DNA of 26,223 nt from CAYFMS01 sp964462325 (GCA_964462325.1 CAYWYQ010000008.1:1-26223); one strand, 5' to 3'. Counted from the first letter of the stretch, positions 16,070 to 23,900 are shown. Numbers and translations are program-made. The notes: a model not told the origin generated them from the sequence alone.

Positions 16070-17501
16070 ATATCTCTCATCACTTTTCATTTGTGTAATA
16101 CCGATTACGGCCATTATTTGGTTGCTCATTTTGGATATTCGTCCTGCAGGAATACGAGAAGCAACATTAGTTCCAAATCATCGTTCGCCCATTCTTGAAC
16201 GCCCATTACCAGGTACAAGGGTAGCGGTAGAAGATGGGGCATTTATTGTAAAGGGGGATCCGGTCTATTTTTCTGTTCATACTCCGCAGACGACCTATGA
16301 TGAAGTAGAGATTGAAATTGAATTCAATATTAAGAATCAACCGATCGTAGAAATAGGGCCGCAGGTAGATATTTTCTCGGGCGCATTTAATCTAAAGCCT
16401 TTTTATAATGAAATAATCGAGGAAATCGATTGGGAGAGACATGAGACATTTGGAAGTACTCTCTATACAAAGGAGGAGATAGATTCTGCTGATGATTTTT
16501 TTGATCAAGAACCCGCACGATACACTGTTGGAACGTATCATGCCGAACTTCAAAATCCGTATCGAGAAGCAGGGTACAGGTCGCTTGGTCGTCGTCAGAG
16601 TGTAGATATGGATTTACGTGGGTATCATAAAATTGTGACCTATATCAAAAACGAGGATTTATTGTGGGACTTTACATTCACTGATATGAATCGGACACTT
16701 GGGAGAGATGATATTTTACTACGAGTTGTGAATGAGCAAGGTGGTATCCTGCTTGAAAAAAAGGTCGAGGATGATGGAAATGCGCGAGAGGATCAGGAGA
16801 TGTCTAAGATCGACATGCAAATTGAAATCGAGGATTTGCCTGAAGGAGTATATTCCATTGAAGTAATTGTCACGGATGATATTTTTATAAGAAATATCAG
16901 TACAAATCAACGTTATGTGACATTTGTAAATACATTGAATATTGGAGATACCATTGGGTATCGGGAAAAAGTAAATCCTGTTTCTTTTACCACAAATGCA
17001 ACCGTATTTTCGTTACAAACACTTCATAATGAATCATTGCAAACGGTTGAGATCGATTCGCATGCTATTGAGATACATGAAACGCATACGCAATTTTATG
17101 AAATAATTGATTCGACTGGATTACGGACGGGTGTTATTCCAAAGGGAGATGTCACCGTGGTTGGAAATGGAAAATTTGCATTTAGTACCTCTTCATTTTT
17201 TGAGCCAGACACGACACCAATTGGTCCATATACAGATTTAGGTAATCAGGGAATTGAAGCAATATTAACGACATATGAATCTCCAAGGATTATAGACGGG
17301 CATTATGTCGCAAATCAGACATATGATTTAGCAGCATTTCCTGCAGGAAGTGATATGCGTTTTGCTATTTCTGCTCCATTTATCGAATCATTCGAAGGGT
17401 ATGTGAATATTTACAAGATAACGGCGCGATTCAAAAAAGACCCGATAGATTTCAAACAATTTTTACAAGAAGCCTTAAAACGCCTACCATTTGGATTATA
17501 A
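16062..17501 (+). CDS. Membrane-anchored exported beta-rich protein, unknown function
   Basis: 479 residues from the ATG at 16062, which overlaps the GT-C stop by 8 nt; an in-frame ATG at 16035 would add nine residues without looking better. A single hydrophobic segment at about 4-24 is a signal anchor; the rest should lie outside the membrane. The body is rich in alternating hydrophobic and polar strands, with 'GDPVYFSVHTP', 'PIVEIGPQVDIFSG' and 'LKPFYNEIIEEIDW' recognisable early on and several E/D/T-rich strands later. No catalytic motif is recognised. The close coupling to a GT-C enzyme suggests it is its acceptor-binding or regulatory partner, or its substrate. No name can be given. Confidence 0.85.
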   Translation: MNKYLSSLFICVIPITAIIWLLILDIRPAGIREATLVPNHRSPILERPLPGTRVAVEDGAFIVKGDPVYFSVHTPQTTYDEVEIEIEFNIKNQPIVEIGPQVDIFSGAFNLKPFYNEIIEEIDWERHETFGSTLYTKEEIDSADDFFDQEPARYTVGTYHAELQNPYREAGYRSLGRRQSVDMDLRGYHKIVTYIKNEDLLWDFTFTDMNRTLGRDDILLRVVNEQGGILLEKKVEDDGNAREDQEMSKIDMQIEIEDLPEGVYSIEVIVTDDIFIRNISTNQRYVTFVNTLNIGDTIGYREKVNPVSFTTNATVFSLQTLHNESLQTVEIDSHAIEIHETHTQFYEIIDSTGLRTGVIPKGDVTVVGNGKFAFSTSSFFEPDTTPIGPYTDLGNQGIEAILTTYESPRIIDGHYVANQTYDLAAFPAGSDMRFAISAPFIESFEGYVNIYKITARFKKDPIDFKQFLQEALKRLPFGL

Positions 17502-17503
17502 AT

Positions 17504-17833
17504 ATGAGAATCATACAGAAAATTGGAATTATCTCCTTTCTCTCACTCTTTCTTTTTGCTTTTGCAGAATATGCAAGGCCCGGATTTGTGAGTGATTATT
17601 TCTATATACCTCTACTGTTATTTATTGCGGTAGGTATTTCATTTCTTTTTTCGCCACTTAAGGTCCGATCGTCACTTAAGTGGTTTATTGGATCAGGATA
17701 TGTTGGATTGATACTTGCCTACATTGTTTTTCAAGAGGGAGAAGTCTTAGGATATGGGAAGTGGTTCATTGTTTTGGGTATTCTTTTCGTTACTCTACTC
17801 GCGCCTGTTTACTTGCAGCAAGGAGATGAGTAG
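17504..17833 (+). CDS. Small three-helix membrane protein, unknown
   Basis: 109 residues with strongly hydrophobic stretches at about 7-25, 29-46, 57-73 and 83-103, separated by short charged turns ('PLKVRSSLKW'), so three or four membrane spans with almost no soluble part. It begins 2 nt after the preceding stop and ends 16 nt before the HIT gene, so it is an operon member. Nothing in it identifies a family. A role beside the exported protein upstream is only a context guess. Confidence 0.7.
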   Translation: MRIIQKIGIISFLSLFLFAFAEYARPGFVSDYFYIPLLLFIAVGISFLFSPLKVRSSLKWFIGSGYVGLILAYIVFQEGEVLGYGKWFIVLGILFVTLLAPVYLQQGDE

Positions 17834-17849
17834 GGCAAACTAGACCTAT

Positions 17850-18254
17850 ATGAACGATTGTATTTTTTGTAAAATAATTCAAGGAGACATCCCTGCGCAT
17901 AAGGTGTACGAAGATGAGGATGTTGTCGCTTTTCTTGATATTTCACCCGTTTCCAAGGGACATACGCTTATTATCCCAAAAGAACATGCAGAGAATTTAA
18001 CAGAAGCATCGCATGAATCAGCGAAAGCATTGATGGGGGCAGTACATCATATTGCTCCAAAAATAATGAAAGCGCTGGATGCTTCTGGGTATAATTTAGG
18101 TATGAATCATGGAAAAGATGCCGGGCAGGTCGTCTGGCATACGCATATGCATATTATGCCACGTTATGCTGGACAAAAGAGATCATTTGAAAAGATGCAG
18201 GTGTCCAATGAGGACTTAAAAATCATTGCGGAGCGTATACGAAATGCATTATGA
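17850..18254 (+). CDS. HIT family nucleotide hydrolase (HINT-like)
   Basis: 134 residues. The N-terminal 'CIFCKII' has a Cys4-x2-Cys7 pair, part of the zinc site seen in many bacterial HIT proteins. The catalytic histidine triad is His97-x-His99-x-His101 in 'WHTHMHIMPR', with the upstream 'DISPVSKGHTLIIPK' nucleotide-binding segment. HINT-type enzymes split aminoacyl- or amino-AMP and similar purine nucleotide conjugates. It is a cytoplasmic housekeeping enzyme, and its presence inside a surface-glycan operon is probably due to genome compaction rather than shared function. Its TGA overlaps the rfbC ATG (ATGA). Confidence 0.95.
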   Translation: MNDCIFCKIIQGDIPAHKVYEDEDVVAFLDISPVSKGHTLIIPKEHAENLTEASHESAKALMGAVHHIAPKIMKALDASGYNLGMNHGKDAGQVVWHTHMHIMPRYAGQKRSFEKMQVSNEDLKIIAERIRNAL

Positions 18255-18793
18255 AAAAACAGGAGACGGGAATAGAGGGGCTGTATATTTTGGAACCAAA
18301 TGTCTTTCATGATGATCGAGGATTTTTCTATGAAAGCTATAATAAGCAGACATTTTCAGAATTAGGTATTGATACAGAATTTGTTCAAGACAATCATTCA
18401 CAATCAAAAAAAGGGGTATTAAGAGGGCTGCATTATCAATCTGAACCCCATGCGCTTGTTAAATTGGTGCGTTGCACGAAAGGAAAATTGTATGACGTAG
18501 CAGTGGATATACGTAAGGAATCACCAACATACCTAAAATGGTTCGGTATAGAATTGTCAGAAGAAAATCAAAAAATGCTTTATATCCCCGAGGGGTTTTT
18601 ACATGGATTTTATTCCTTGGAAGATTGTGAATTGCAATACAAAGTTTCGGATTATTATTTTAGAGATTTAGATGGAAGTATCGCATGGGATGATGAAGAA
18701 ATTGGTATTGATTGGCCATTTTCGGAGCGGCCAGATCTATCAGAAAAAGATAAGAATGCGCCCATGCTTAAAGATGCGGATTTGGTATTTTAA
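18251..18793 (+). CDS. rfbC: dTDP-4-dehydrorhamnose 3,5-epimerase
   Basis: 180 residues, the normal length. It catalyses the third step of dTDP-L-rhamnose synthesis, epimerising dTDP-4-keto-6-deoxyglucose at C3 and C5. The active-site His61 lies in 'LRGLHYQ', with Lys71 nearby, and Tyr130 in 'ELQYKVSDYY'; the cupin core 'IPEGFLHGF' is present. The start overlaps the HIT stop by 4 nt, so it is translated in the same operon. rfbD follows after a repeat-bearing 119-nt gap. rfbA and rfbB are not in the window. Confidence 0.95.
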   Translation: MKKQETGIEGLYILEPNVFHDDRGFFYESYNKQTFSELGIDTEFVQDNHSQSKKGVLRGLHYQSEPHALVKLVRCTKGKLYDVAVDIRKESPTYLKWFGIELSEENQKMLYIPEGFLHGFYSLEDCELQYKVSDYYFRDLDGSIAWDDEEIGIDWPFSERPDLSEKDKNAPMLKDADLVF

Positions 18794-18824
18794 TGATGAA
18801 GGTGTTTATGGTTTGTTCTTCCAC

Positions 18825-18911
18825 CTAAAAGCTAAAATGCTAATTAGCTAATCGCTATATAAAAAAATGACCATGCTAAAAGCTAAAATGCTAATTAGCT
18901 AATCGCTATAT
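18825..18911. repeat. Two 36-nt tandem direct repeats of the GCTAAT family
   Basis: An identical 36-nt unit occurs at 18825-18860 and 18876-18911, 51 nt apart, separated by 15 nt (18861-18875). It contains the self-complementary ATTAGCTAAT and ends in CGCTATAT, one base before the rfbD ATG at 18913. Related but diverged tracts occur at 23801-23865 and 24017-24050. Two copies with no conserved spacer length elsewhere do not make a CRISPR array. Confidence 0.85.
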
Positions 18912-18912
18912 T

Positions 18913-19755
18913 ATGAAAATACTTATTACAGGATCAAGAGGGATGTTAGGAAAAGACTTGGTTTCTACTTTTAAAGCAAGCGATCATGAGGTTCTTGCAA
19001 CGGATAGGGGAGAATTAGATATTACGACTTTGATTGATGTATTGAATTTTGTAGAAAAAGAGAAGCCGGATCTGATTATAAATGCGGCTGCATATAATTT
19101 TGTTGATCGTGTTGAAGATCAGTCTATGTATCCTGAGGCATTTGCTATTAATGCATCTGGTCCAAAATATTTGGCGCATGCGGCAGCAGATGTAGGTATT
19201 CCATTTGTCCATTTTAGTACGGATTATGTATTTGATGGAACGAAGCGTGAAGGGTATACAGAATCAGATACGCCTTGCGCGATTTCAAAATATGGGGAAA
19301 CAAAGCTTTGTGGCGAACGTTTTGTGCAAGAGCAAGACCATATGTACTACATCTGTAGATTATCAAAAATATTTGGTATATCTGGAGAAGGAGAGGGGAC
19401 AAAAAAGAGTTTTGTTGAAAAAATGATTGAACTTTCTGAAACAAAATCAGAGCTTGATATTGTAGATGATGAGGTAGGCTGTCCCTCATATACCGTTGAT
19501 ATTGCGCAAGCCGTGCTCAAACTTGTGACTGGGGAATATGCGCCGGGGATTTATCATTTAATAAATGAAGGCGGTGGGGTGACTTGGTTTGAATTTGCGA
19601 AAGAAATTTTTGAAGTATTAGGAAAGGATATCAAATTGAATCCTGTGCCATCATATGAAAGGCCGGCACCAAGGCCAAAATATGCCGAGCTAAAAAATAC
19701 TAAATTCCCAAAACTGCGTTCACGCAAAGAAGCGCTCCGCGATTTTTTGAAATAA
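18913..19755 (+). CDS. rfbD: dTDP-4-dehydrorhamnose reductase
   Basis: 280 residues, normal length. It performs the last step of dTDP-L-rhamnose synthesis, NAD(P)H reduction of the 4-keto sugar. The Rossmann motif 'GSRGMLG' is at residues 7-13, followed by 'NAAAYNFVD', 'STDYVFDG' (102-109) and the catalytic Tyr127-x3-Lys131 in 'SKYGETK'. The C-terminal 'GIYHLINEG' region binds the sugar nucleotide. It lies 119 nt after rfbC; the tandem repeat between them may carry its own promoter or a processing site. Downstream lies REP cluster 4 and a palindrome but no strong terminator on this strand. Confidence 0.95.
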   Translation: MKILITGSRGMLGKDLVSTFKASDHEVLATDRGELDITTLIDVLNFVEKEKPDLIINAAAYNFVDRVEDQSMYPEAFAINASGPKYLAHAAADVGIPFVHFSTDYVFDGTKREGYTESDTPCAISKYGETKLCGERFVQEQDHMYYICRLSKIFGISGEGEGTKKSFVEKMIELSETKSELDIVDDEVGCPSYTVDIAQAVLKLVTGEYAPGIYHLINEGGGVTWFEFAKEIFEVLGKDIKLNPVPSYERPAPRPKYAELKNTKFPKLRSRKEALRDFLK

Positions 19756-19769
19756 ACTAAAGCTCTAAA

Positions 19770-19910
19770 CCGAGGTTCGAGGTTCAACCTCGACAGAAGG
19801 AGGTTCAACCTCGTCTGTGTACATTGCCCGCAAAACAAATATTCTTTAATGTTTTTACTAAATTTACCGGTTCCGAGGTTCAACCTCAAAAAACCGAGGT
19901 TCAACCTCGG
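19770..19910. repeat. REP palindrome cluster 4 after rfbD
   Basis: Units at 19770-19792 (a partial copy fused to a full one), 19799-19813, 19873-19888 and a full CCGAGGTTCAACCTCGG at 19894-19910, nearly all with the C-centre orientation. The 235-nt gap between rfbD and the convergent minus-strand gene holds these, a 21-nt palindrome and a terminator; the stretch 19814-19872 shows nothing recognisable. Confidence 0.85.
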
Positions 19911-19912
19911 AT

Positions 19913-19933
19913 AAATTAAGTCGGACTTAATTT
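19913..19933. repeat. 21-nt perfect palindrome next to a REP
   Basis: AAATTAAGTC, one G, then GACTTAATTT: 10-bp arms around a single base, starting 2 nt after the last REP. The centre GTCGGAC is shared with the variant REP core in cluster 1. It could be a bidirectional terminator, a regulator site, or a diverged REP relative. Confidence 0.6.
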
Positions 19934-19948
19934 ACTTGATTTATGAAT

Positions 19949-19974
19949 AAAAAAACCACGCATTGTAGCGTGGT
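19949..19974 (-). terminator. Intrinsic terminator for the minus-strand gene ending at 19991
   Basis: Read on the minus strand, ACCACGC and GCGTGGT (arms at 19955-19961 and 19968-19974) pair around a 6-nt loop and are followed by a run of about seven T. It lies 17 nt after the stop codon at 19991. Confidence 0.88.
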
Positions 19975-19990
19975 ACGCTGATCGACTTAC

Positions 19991-20539
19991 TCAGTCGTTT
20001 TTATTGTCCTCATTTGCGATGTGAGGAATCGGGACTTGGGGAAGTGACCCTTCTTTTGAAGAGTAGGGCATACGGGTATCAATTTCCAGGCTACCTCCGT
20101 AGATGACTTCGAACTCCATAGCTGTATTGGAATTACTTGACGATGGAAGGAATCGAAGTCCGCAAGCGTTGATACTCATTTCTATGAAGGCTTCTACTTG
20201 ACGCTGTGATTTGTCTCTGAAGAGCATAGAAAAAATTTCTTTTCCATCCCGCTTCTGTTCAATGATCCATGTTTCGGATTGCTGAATATATACAGCTGTG
20301 ACAATGTCGCGTTCTAGCAGGATAAGCCCACGGTTCTCTTCTGTACTACTTGCTCGAGAGTGTATAACTTTCACCAGTAGAATGAACGAGACAAGCAATA
20401 TAATGTCAGCAATGAATACACTTGATCCGTTCAGTATTACACCAAAGATCGCGGTGAAAATATTTACTGAGAAGATGACCATAAGCAGGATTGAAACCTG
20501 CCTAATCGTGTAAAGTGACGAGTAACTTATGAGTCGCAT
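19991..20539 (-). CDS. Two-TM membrane protein with soluble C-terminal domain, unknown
   Basis: 182 residues. Two hydrophobic segments are close together (about 15-36 and 40-58). The C-terminal ~120 residues form a cytoplasmic-type domain, 'LILLERDIVTAVYIQQSETWIIEQ', with a basic middle and an S/N-rich linker near 'SSSNSN'. No known motif is seen. It is one of the few genes here with textbook signals: a TTGACA/TATATT promoter and a GGAG Shine-Dalgarno 5 nt before the start, then a strong terminator. That makes it a monocistronic, probably well-expressed unit. I do not recognise a family. Confidence 0.75.
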   Translation of the reverse strand: MRLISYSSLYTIRQVSILLMVIFSVNIFTAIFGVILNGSSVFIADIILLVSFILLVKVIHSRASSTEENRGLILLERDIVTAVYIQQSETWIIEQKRDGKEIFSMLFRDKSQRQVEAFIEMSINACGLRFLPSSSNSNTAMEFEVIYGGSLEIDTRMPYSSKEGSLPQVPIPHIANEDNKND

Positions 20540-20567
20540 GTTTTCTCCAAGGGAATTCGAGAAACTA

Positions 20568-20595
20568 AATATATATAAAAAACCGTAACTGTCAA
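20568..20595 (-). promoter_or_regulatory. Sigma-70-type promoter plus strong RBS for the 182-aa protein
   Basis: On the minus strand TTGACA (20595-20590) and TATATT (20573-20568) are separated by 16 nt. A GGAG ribosome binding site (20548-20545) follows, 5 nt before the ATG at 20539. This is the only promoter in the window with a perfect -35. Confidence 0.75.
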
Positions 20596-20644
20596 TGAAC
20601 CATTCATTCTTACGACACTTCCTTACGATGCAAATTATGCAAGA

Positions 20645-21961
20645 TTATTTCGTAAGCTCGAGTGTGAAAATACCTGTTTGCGCATTATGTGTTCCAAAGA
20701 AATTCAGAACCTTACCATTATTACTGAGCCAAATTTGTTCCGTATCTACCTGCTCAACTAAAGTAACGACATCCCGCTCTTGCGCGTATTTGTACGTATC
20801 AATGGCCTGAATATTTGAGTCTGTTGCAATGAATACTCGTGATTCAGAAGGGTGCCATGCGACATCCTTGATATATTCAGATTTCCGGTCAATAAATTTG
20901 ATGATGTTTTCAGACCGTAAAAAGGCATTTAATTCTATACCGTCCGTGTAAAGCAAAGCTTCGCCATTACGATTCAGGTCAAATGTTTCTACATGGTCTT
21001 GGAATAAAATAGGAGGGGTAGATGACAGACTGATTCCATATAATTCATTTCTATCGTCTTTTAGAAGTACAAAATCATCGCGGAGCACTTGTGTGGTGTA
21101 TTGACCCTTAGGGAGTACAGTAATAAACTCAGATTCTGCTTCAGATTCCTTGATAAGGGTTAATGCTCCCCCTTGTTCCTTTGTTCGTAAAATATGATTA
21201 TCATCTAATCGAACAAGTACGTCTTCTGCTAATTCTTCACTGGTTGCCATGCGGATATTGACCTCACTTGTAATACGTTGCCCCTCTATGTATAGGAATT
21301 CATCACTACTTGGGTGCCAATTAAGACGATTAACAATTGCTGGCAACACTGCAAAATCTATTTCACGACCAGAATTATCAAAGATATTTAATGTATCGTC
21401 TGTGAGGACGGAAAGAAATGCACCATTTACTGACCAGTTAATTGTGATCGTATCTGGTTGCGTAAATAGTCTACCAATATTCTGAATACGTTCATTTTGT
21501 AAATTTAATAACCAAAGATCCGTCCAACCGCCCTCTTGTGTACTGTATACGACATGACTTCCTTGTGGATGAATGGAAAGAGCTGTTGTTTCAAAATCAT
21601 ATTTTAATTCAGCATAATTCTGCGTAAAGAGCAGGACATTCTGTATATTCGTTGTATATCCTGATTGCACATCTACCTTTCCAAACCATGAATGAAATCC
21701 TTCTTTTCTTAATTCTATTTCATAAGAATCTGGAGAAAGGTGCTTAAAAATATGCAATGTATTTTCGTCTGTATATATTCCGTTCAAATATATCATGGCA
21801 TTTTTTGGTGTAGAGGTAATGGAAAATACCCCCGAGCGTAGCACTTGTCCAGCCCGAATATTATATCTGTACCCTGCTGTATAAAGAACGATAAGTGGGG
21901 CGCTGATCGCAAAGAACAGCACAAAGAAGGCAAAAAGAATGCGTCGAGAAGTTAAGCTCAT
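20645..21961 (-). CDS. PEGA-domain protein with beta-propeller-like region
   Basis: 438 residues. A basic N terminus and a hydrophobic segment (about 8-30) anchor it in the membrane. Residues about 42-105 form a PEGA domain ('GVFSITSTPKNAMIYLNGIY', 'SPDSYEIELRKEGF'), a beta-sandwich common in exported surface proteins. The rest has repeated 'LSIHPQGSHVVYS', 'LNWHPSSDEFLYI' and 'VAWHPSESRVFIA' blades with W-H-P and S-D motifs, resembling a WD/TolB-like beta-propeller of six or so blades. A binding or scaffold role outside the membrane is likely; no enzyme motif is visible. It is divergent from the S41 protease gene, with promoters facing away from each other in a 54-nt gap. Confidence 0.85.
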   Translation of the reverse strand: MSLTSRRILFAFFVLFFAISAPLIVLYTAGYRYNIRAGQVLRSGVFSITSTPKNAMIYLNGIYTDENTLHIFKHLSPDSYEIELRKEGFHSWFGKVDVQSGYTTNIQNVLLFTQNYAELKYDFETTALSIHPQGSHVVYSTQEGGWTDLWLLNLQNERIQNIGRLFTQPDTITINWSVNGAFLSVLTDDTLNIFDNSGREIDFAVLPAIVNRLNWHPSSDEFLYIEGQRITSEVNIRMATSEELAEDVLVRLDDNHILRTKEQGGALTLIKESEAESEFITVLPKGQYTTQVLRDDFVLLKDDRNELYGISLSSTPPILFQDHVETFDLNRNGEALLYTDGIELNAFLRSENIIKFIDRKSEYIKDVAWHPSESRVFIATDSNIQAIDTYKYAQERDVVTLVEQVDTEQIWLSNNGKVLNFFGTHNAQTGIFTLELTK

Positions 21962-21973
21962 AGATATGTGCCT

Positions 21974-21982
21974 ATCGTAACA
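21974..21982 (-). promoter_or_regulatory. Extended -10 promoter TGtTACGAT for the PEGA gene
   Basis: On the minus strand TGt plus TACGAT (21979-21974) lies 12 nt before the ATG at 21961. It follows the same TGn-TAnnnT layout as the other starts in the window and predicts a very short leader. Confidence 0.45.
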
Positions 21983-21997
21983 AAAATATGCTAACTA

Positions 21998-22006
21998 TGA
22001 TAGAAT
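21998..22006 (+). promoter_or_regulatory. Extended -10 promoter TGaTAGAAT for the S41 protease gene
   Basis: TGa plus TAGAAT (22001-22006) lies 9 nt before the ATG at 22016 and immediately before an in-frame ATG at 22007. The expected start of transcription near 22013 favours the ATG at 22016 as the true, near-leaderless start. Confidence 0.5.
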
Positions 22007-22015
22007 ATGCTCTGT

Positions 22016-23235
22016 ATGAATCAGATATTCAGTAAAGTAAAAAAGAGGGCAACTCCGGGATATATTATTGTTTCAATCACCATTTTAGTGGCGGTTTTTT
22101 ATAGTGGGTTTTTTGCGGGCCATGTTTCTTCTGATAACTTTGAGACACTTGCCATTGAGGATGGTGAACTTGTGAATAGAAATGTAAAAAGTTACGCAAA
22201 GGATGATGTTGACTTTAATTTATTCTGGGAGGTATGGGATACGGTGAAGGAAAATTATGTTATGCAACCCGTTTCAGAAGTAGACCTATTTTACGGGGCA
22301 GTACAAGGAATGGTTACTGCTCTTGAGGATCCATATTCTCTCTTTTTCAATCCAGAAGAAACAGAAGAATTCAATAAAGATCTCGATGGAACATTTTATG
22401 GCATTGGAGCAGAAATAGGGATACGTGATGATTTGGTCATGGTGGAGGCTCCGTTACCAAATGGTCCAGCGATTCGTAATGGAATCATGGCGGGAGATTT
22501 AATTCTCGCTGTTGATGGTGAAGATACATTTGGACTTACGGTACACGGGGGGAATTAGGCGCGCCGGTGACATTAACGGTATTGCATGAGGGTGAAGAGG
22601 AGACGTCGGACATTGTTATTGTTCGTGAAGAGATTGTTATCGATAGTGTTGAGTGGGAGGTACGAGATGACGGAATTGCTGTTATTAGTATTTACATGTT
22701 TAATGCCGATACAACATCATTATTTAATCAAGCGGTACAAGAAATTTTACGAGAGGATGCGGAAAGTATCATTGTAGATTTAAGAAATAATCGAGGAGGA
22801 TTACTCGATTCAGTTGTCAAAATCTCTGATTTCTGGATAAATAGCGATATCGTAGCTATTGAAAGAACAAATAGCACCGAATTTACACTTGCGACAAACC
22901 CGGGGGCGATCTTGTCTGAGATGCCTACAGTTGTGCTTGTAAATGGAGGATCTGCTTCTGCCTCCGAGATTCTCGCAGGAGCTTTGCAGGACTATGGACT
23001 TGCGACATTGATTGGGGAAACAACATTTGGAAAAGGTGTTGTGCAAGAATTTAGGGAGTTTGATAATGGGTCAGCACTAAAGGTTACCGTAGCAGAATGG
23101 CTTACTCCTGCCGGACGGGCGATCAATAAAGTAGGTATAGAACCAGATATTGTTGCAGAATTTACTATAGACGACTTCAATGAAAAAAGAACACCACAAC
23201 TCGAAGCGGCGATTGATTACCTCAAGGGGCAATAA
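22016..23235 (+). pseudogene. S41 C-terminal processing protease (CtpA/Prc-like), broken near 22546
   Basis: The two halves lie in different frames. The first (22016-22558) has a signal anchor (about 15-36), the 'ALEDPYSLFF' region and most of a PDZ domain up to 'DGEDTFGLTV', then hits TAG after a run of six G. The second resumes as 'RGELGAPVTLTV', the usual PDZ end, and has the whole protease core: catalytic Ser (codon 22957-22959, 'GGSASASE') and Lys (23032-23034, 'TFGKGVVQ'), 25 residues apart as in the family. Compared with relatives, about six residues ('EAVxLI' type) are missing, which fits a 19-nt deletion. Either a recent pseudogene or an assembly error; both halves are otherwise undamaged. 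Related proteases cut proteins at their C termini in the envelope. A GTG at 22567 could restart translation of the core, but without export signal or full PDZ. Confidence 0.85.
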
Positions 23236-23758
23236 AAGGAAAACAGAAATTCCTCGTACAGAGGTTTCGGCCGGTGGAATCGTTTTCAAAAAAACAAAAC
23301 GAGGTGTCTTTTTTGCGATGCTGAAAGACTCATATGGAAAATGGACCTTTCCAAAAGGACATGTCAGAAGAGGTGAGGCATATGAAAAAGCAGCAGAACG
23401 CGAGGTAGGCGAAGAAATGGGCATTTATCGCATGTCACTCATTAAACGACTTGGAACAATTGATATTTGGTTCCGAGATCGTTTCGTATTTAAAGGTAAG
23501 CTTGTACATAAATACATTCATTATTATTTATTCGAGGTGACAGATAATATAAGATTGAGAACGCCAAAGCCTACCGAGACTGGTGAACGAATACAGGGCG
23601 TCGCATGGGTGCCTGCACATGATGTAGCAACACGGTCAAATTACAAAGACATGAAAACAATTATTCGCAAGGCATTCGAACATCTTGAAATTCCATATCA
23701 TCAAAAAACAAAAAACATAAAGAAAAAAAGGAAGTTTTATCCAAGGAAAAAGAAATAG
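23180..23758 (+). CDS. Nudix hydrolase
   Basis: 192 residues. The Nudix box G-x5-E-x7-REVGEEMGI is complete (Gly60 to Ile82), so it is likely to hydrolyse a nucleoside diphosphate linked to another group, needing a divalent metal. 'AGGIVFKK' and 'WTFPKGHVRRGE' are classic flanking motifs. The N-terminal 25 residues and the C-terminal tail ('KKKRKFYPRKKK') are very basic, suggesting RNA or nucleotide-polymer contact, though substrate is unknown. The ATG start overlaps the end of the S41 gene by 56 nt; an in-frame TTG at 23213 would reduce that to 23 nt. A weak 13-nt palindrome GCATAAGTTATGC straddles the stop codon region (23758-23770), followed by five T at 23779. Confidence 0.88.
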   Translation: MKKEHHNSKRRLITSRGNKRKTEIPRTEVSAGGIVFKKTKRGVFFAMLKDSYGKWTFPKGHVRRGEAYEKAAEREVGEEMGIYRMSLIKRLGTIDIWFRDRFVFKGKLVHKYIHYYLFEVTDNIRLRTPKPTETGERIQGVAWVPAHDVATRSNYKDMKTIIRKAFEHLEIPYHQKTKNIKKKRKFYPRKKK

Positions 23759-23800
23759 CATAAGTTATGCATATGGTGTTTTTCTTGTACGTGCTTTTTT

Positions 23801-23865
23801 GCTAAGCTAACCGCATGGGTCTTCGCTAATAGCTAACGTGCTAAATTACTATAAGCTAAAGGTTA
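23801..23865. repeat. GCTAAT-family repeat tract
   Basis: Repeated GCTAAGCTAA, GCTAATAGCTAA, GTGCTAAA and AAGCTAAAGG words. It is related to the tandem repeat before rfbD but diverged. It opens the 332-nt gap 23759-24090, which has no recognisable gene. Confidence 0.65.
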
Positions 23866-23870
23866 ATACA

Positions 23871-23887
23871 CCGAGGTTCAACCTCGG
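23871..23887. repeat. Solitary REP palindrome
   Basis: One complete CCGAGGTTCAACCTCGG, lying between the GCTAAT tract and the long inverted-repeat element. It shows the unit can exist singly, outside clusters. Confidence 0.9.
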
Positions 23888-23900
23888 GCATTCCTGCTTG

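Noticed and set aside
18825..18911. Short CRISPR array
   Set aside because: There are only two repeat copies, the 15-nt separator is too short for a spacer, the repeat is low complexity, and no cas gene is in the window.
20622..20656. Inverted CTTACGA/TCGTAAG words as a terminator for the PEGA gene
   Set aside because: The arms are only 7 bp with a loop of about 20 nt and no T run in either direction, and the right arm overlaps the gene's 3' end.
23758..23770. 13-nt palindrome at the Nudix stop as terminator
   Set aside because: The A/T-rich 6-bp stem is weak and the T run begins 8 nt away, so it is noted only within the gene entry.
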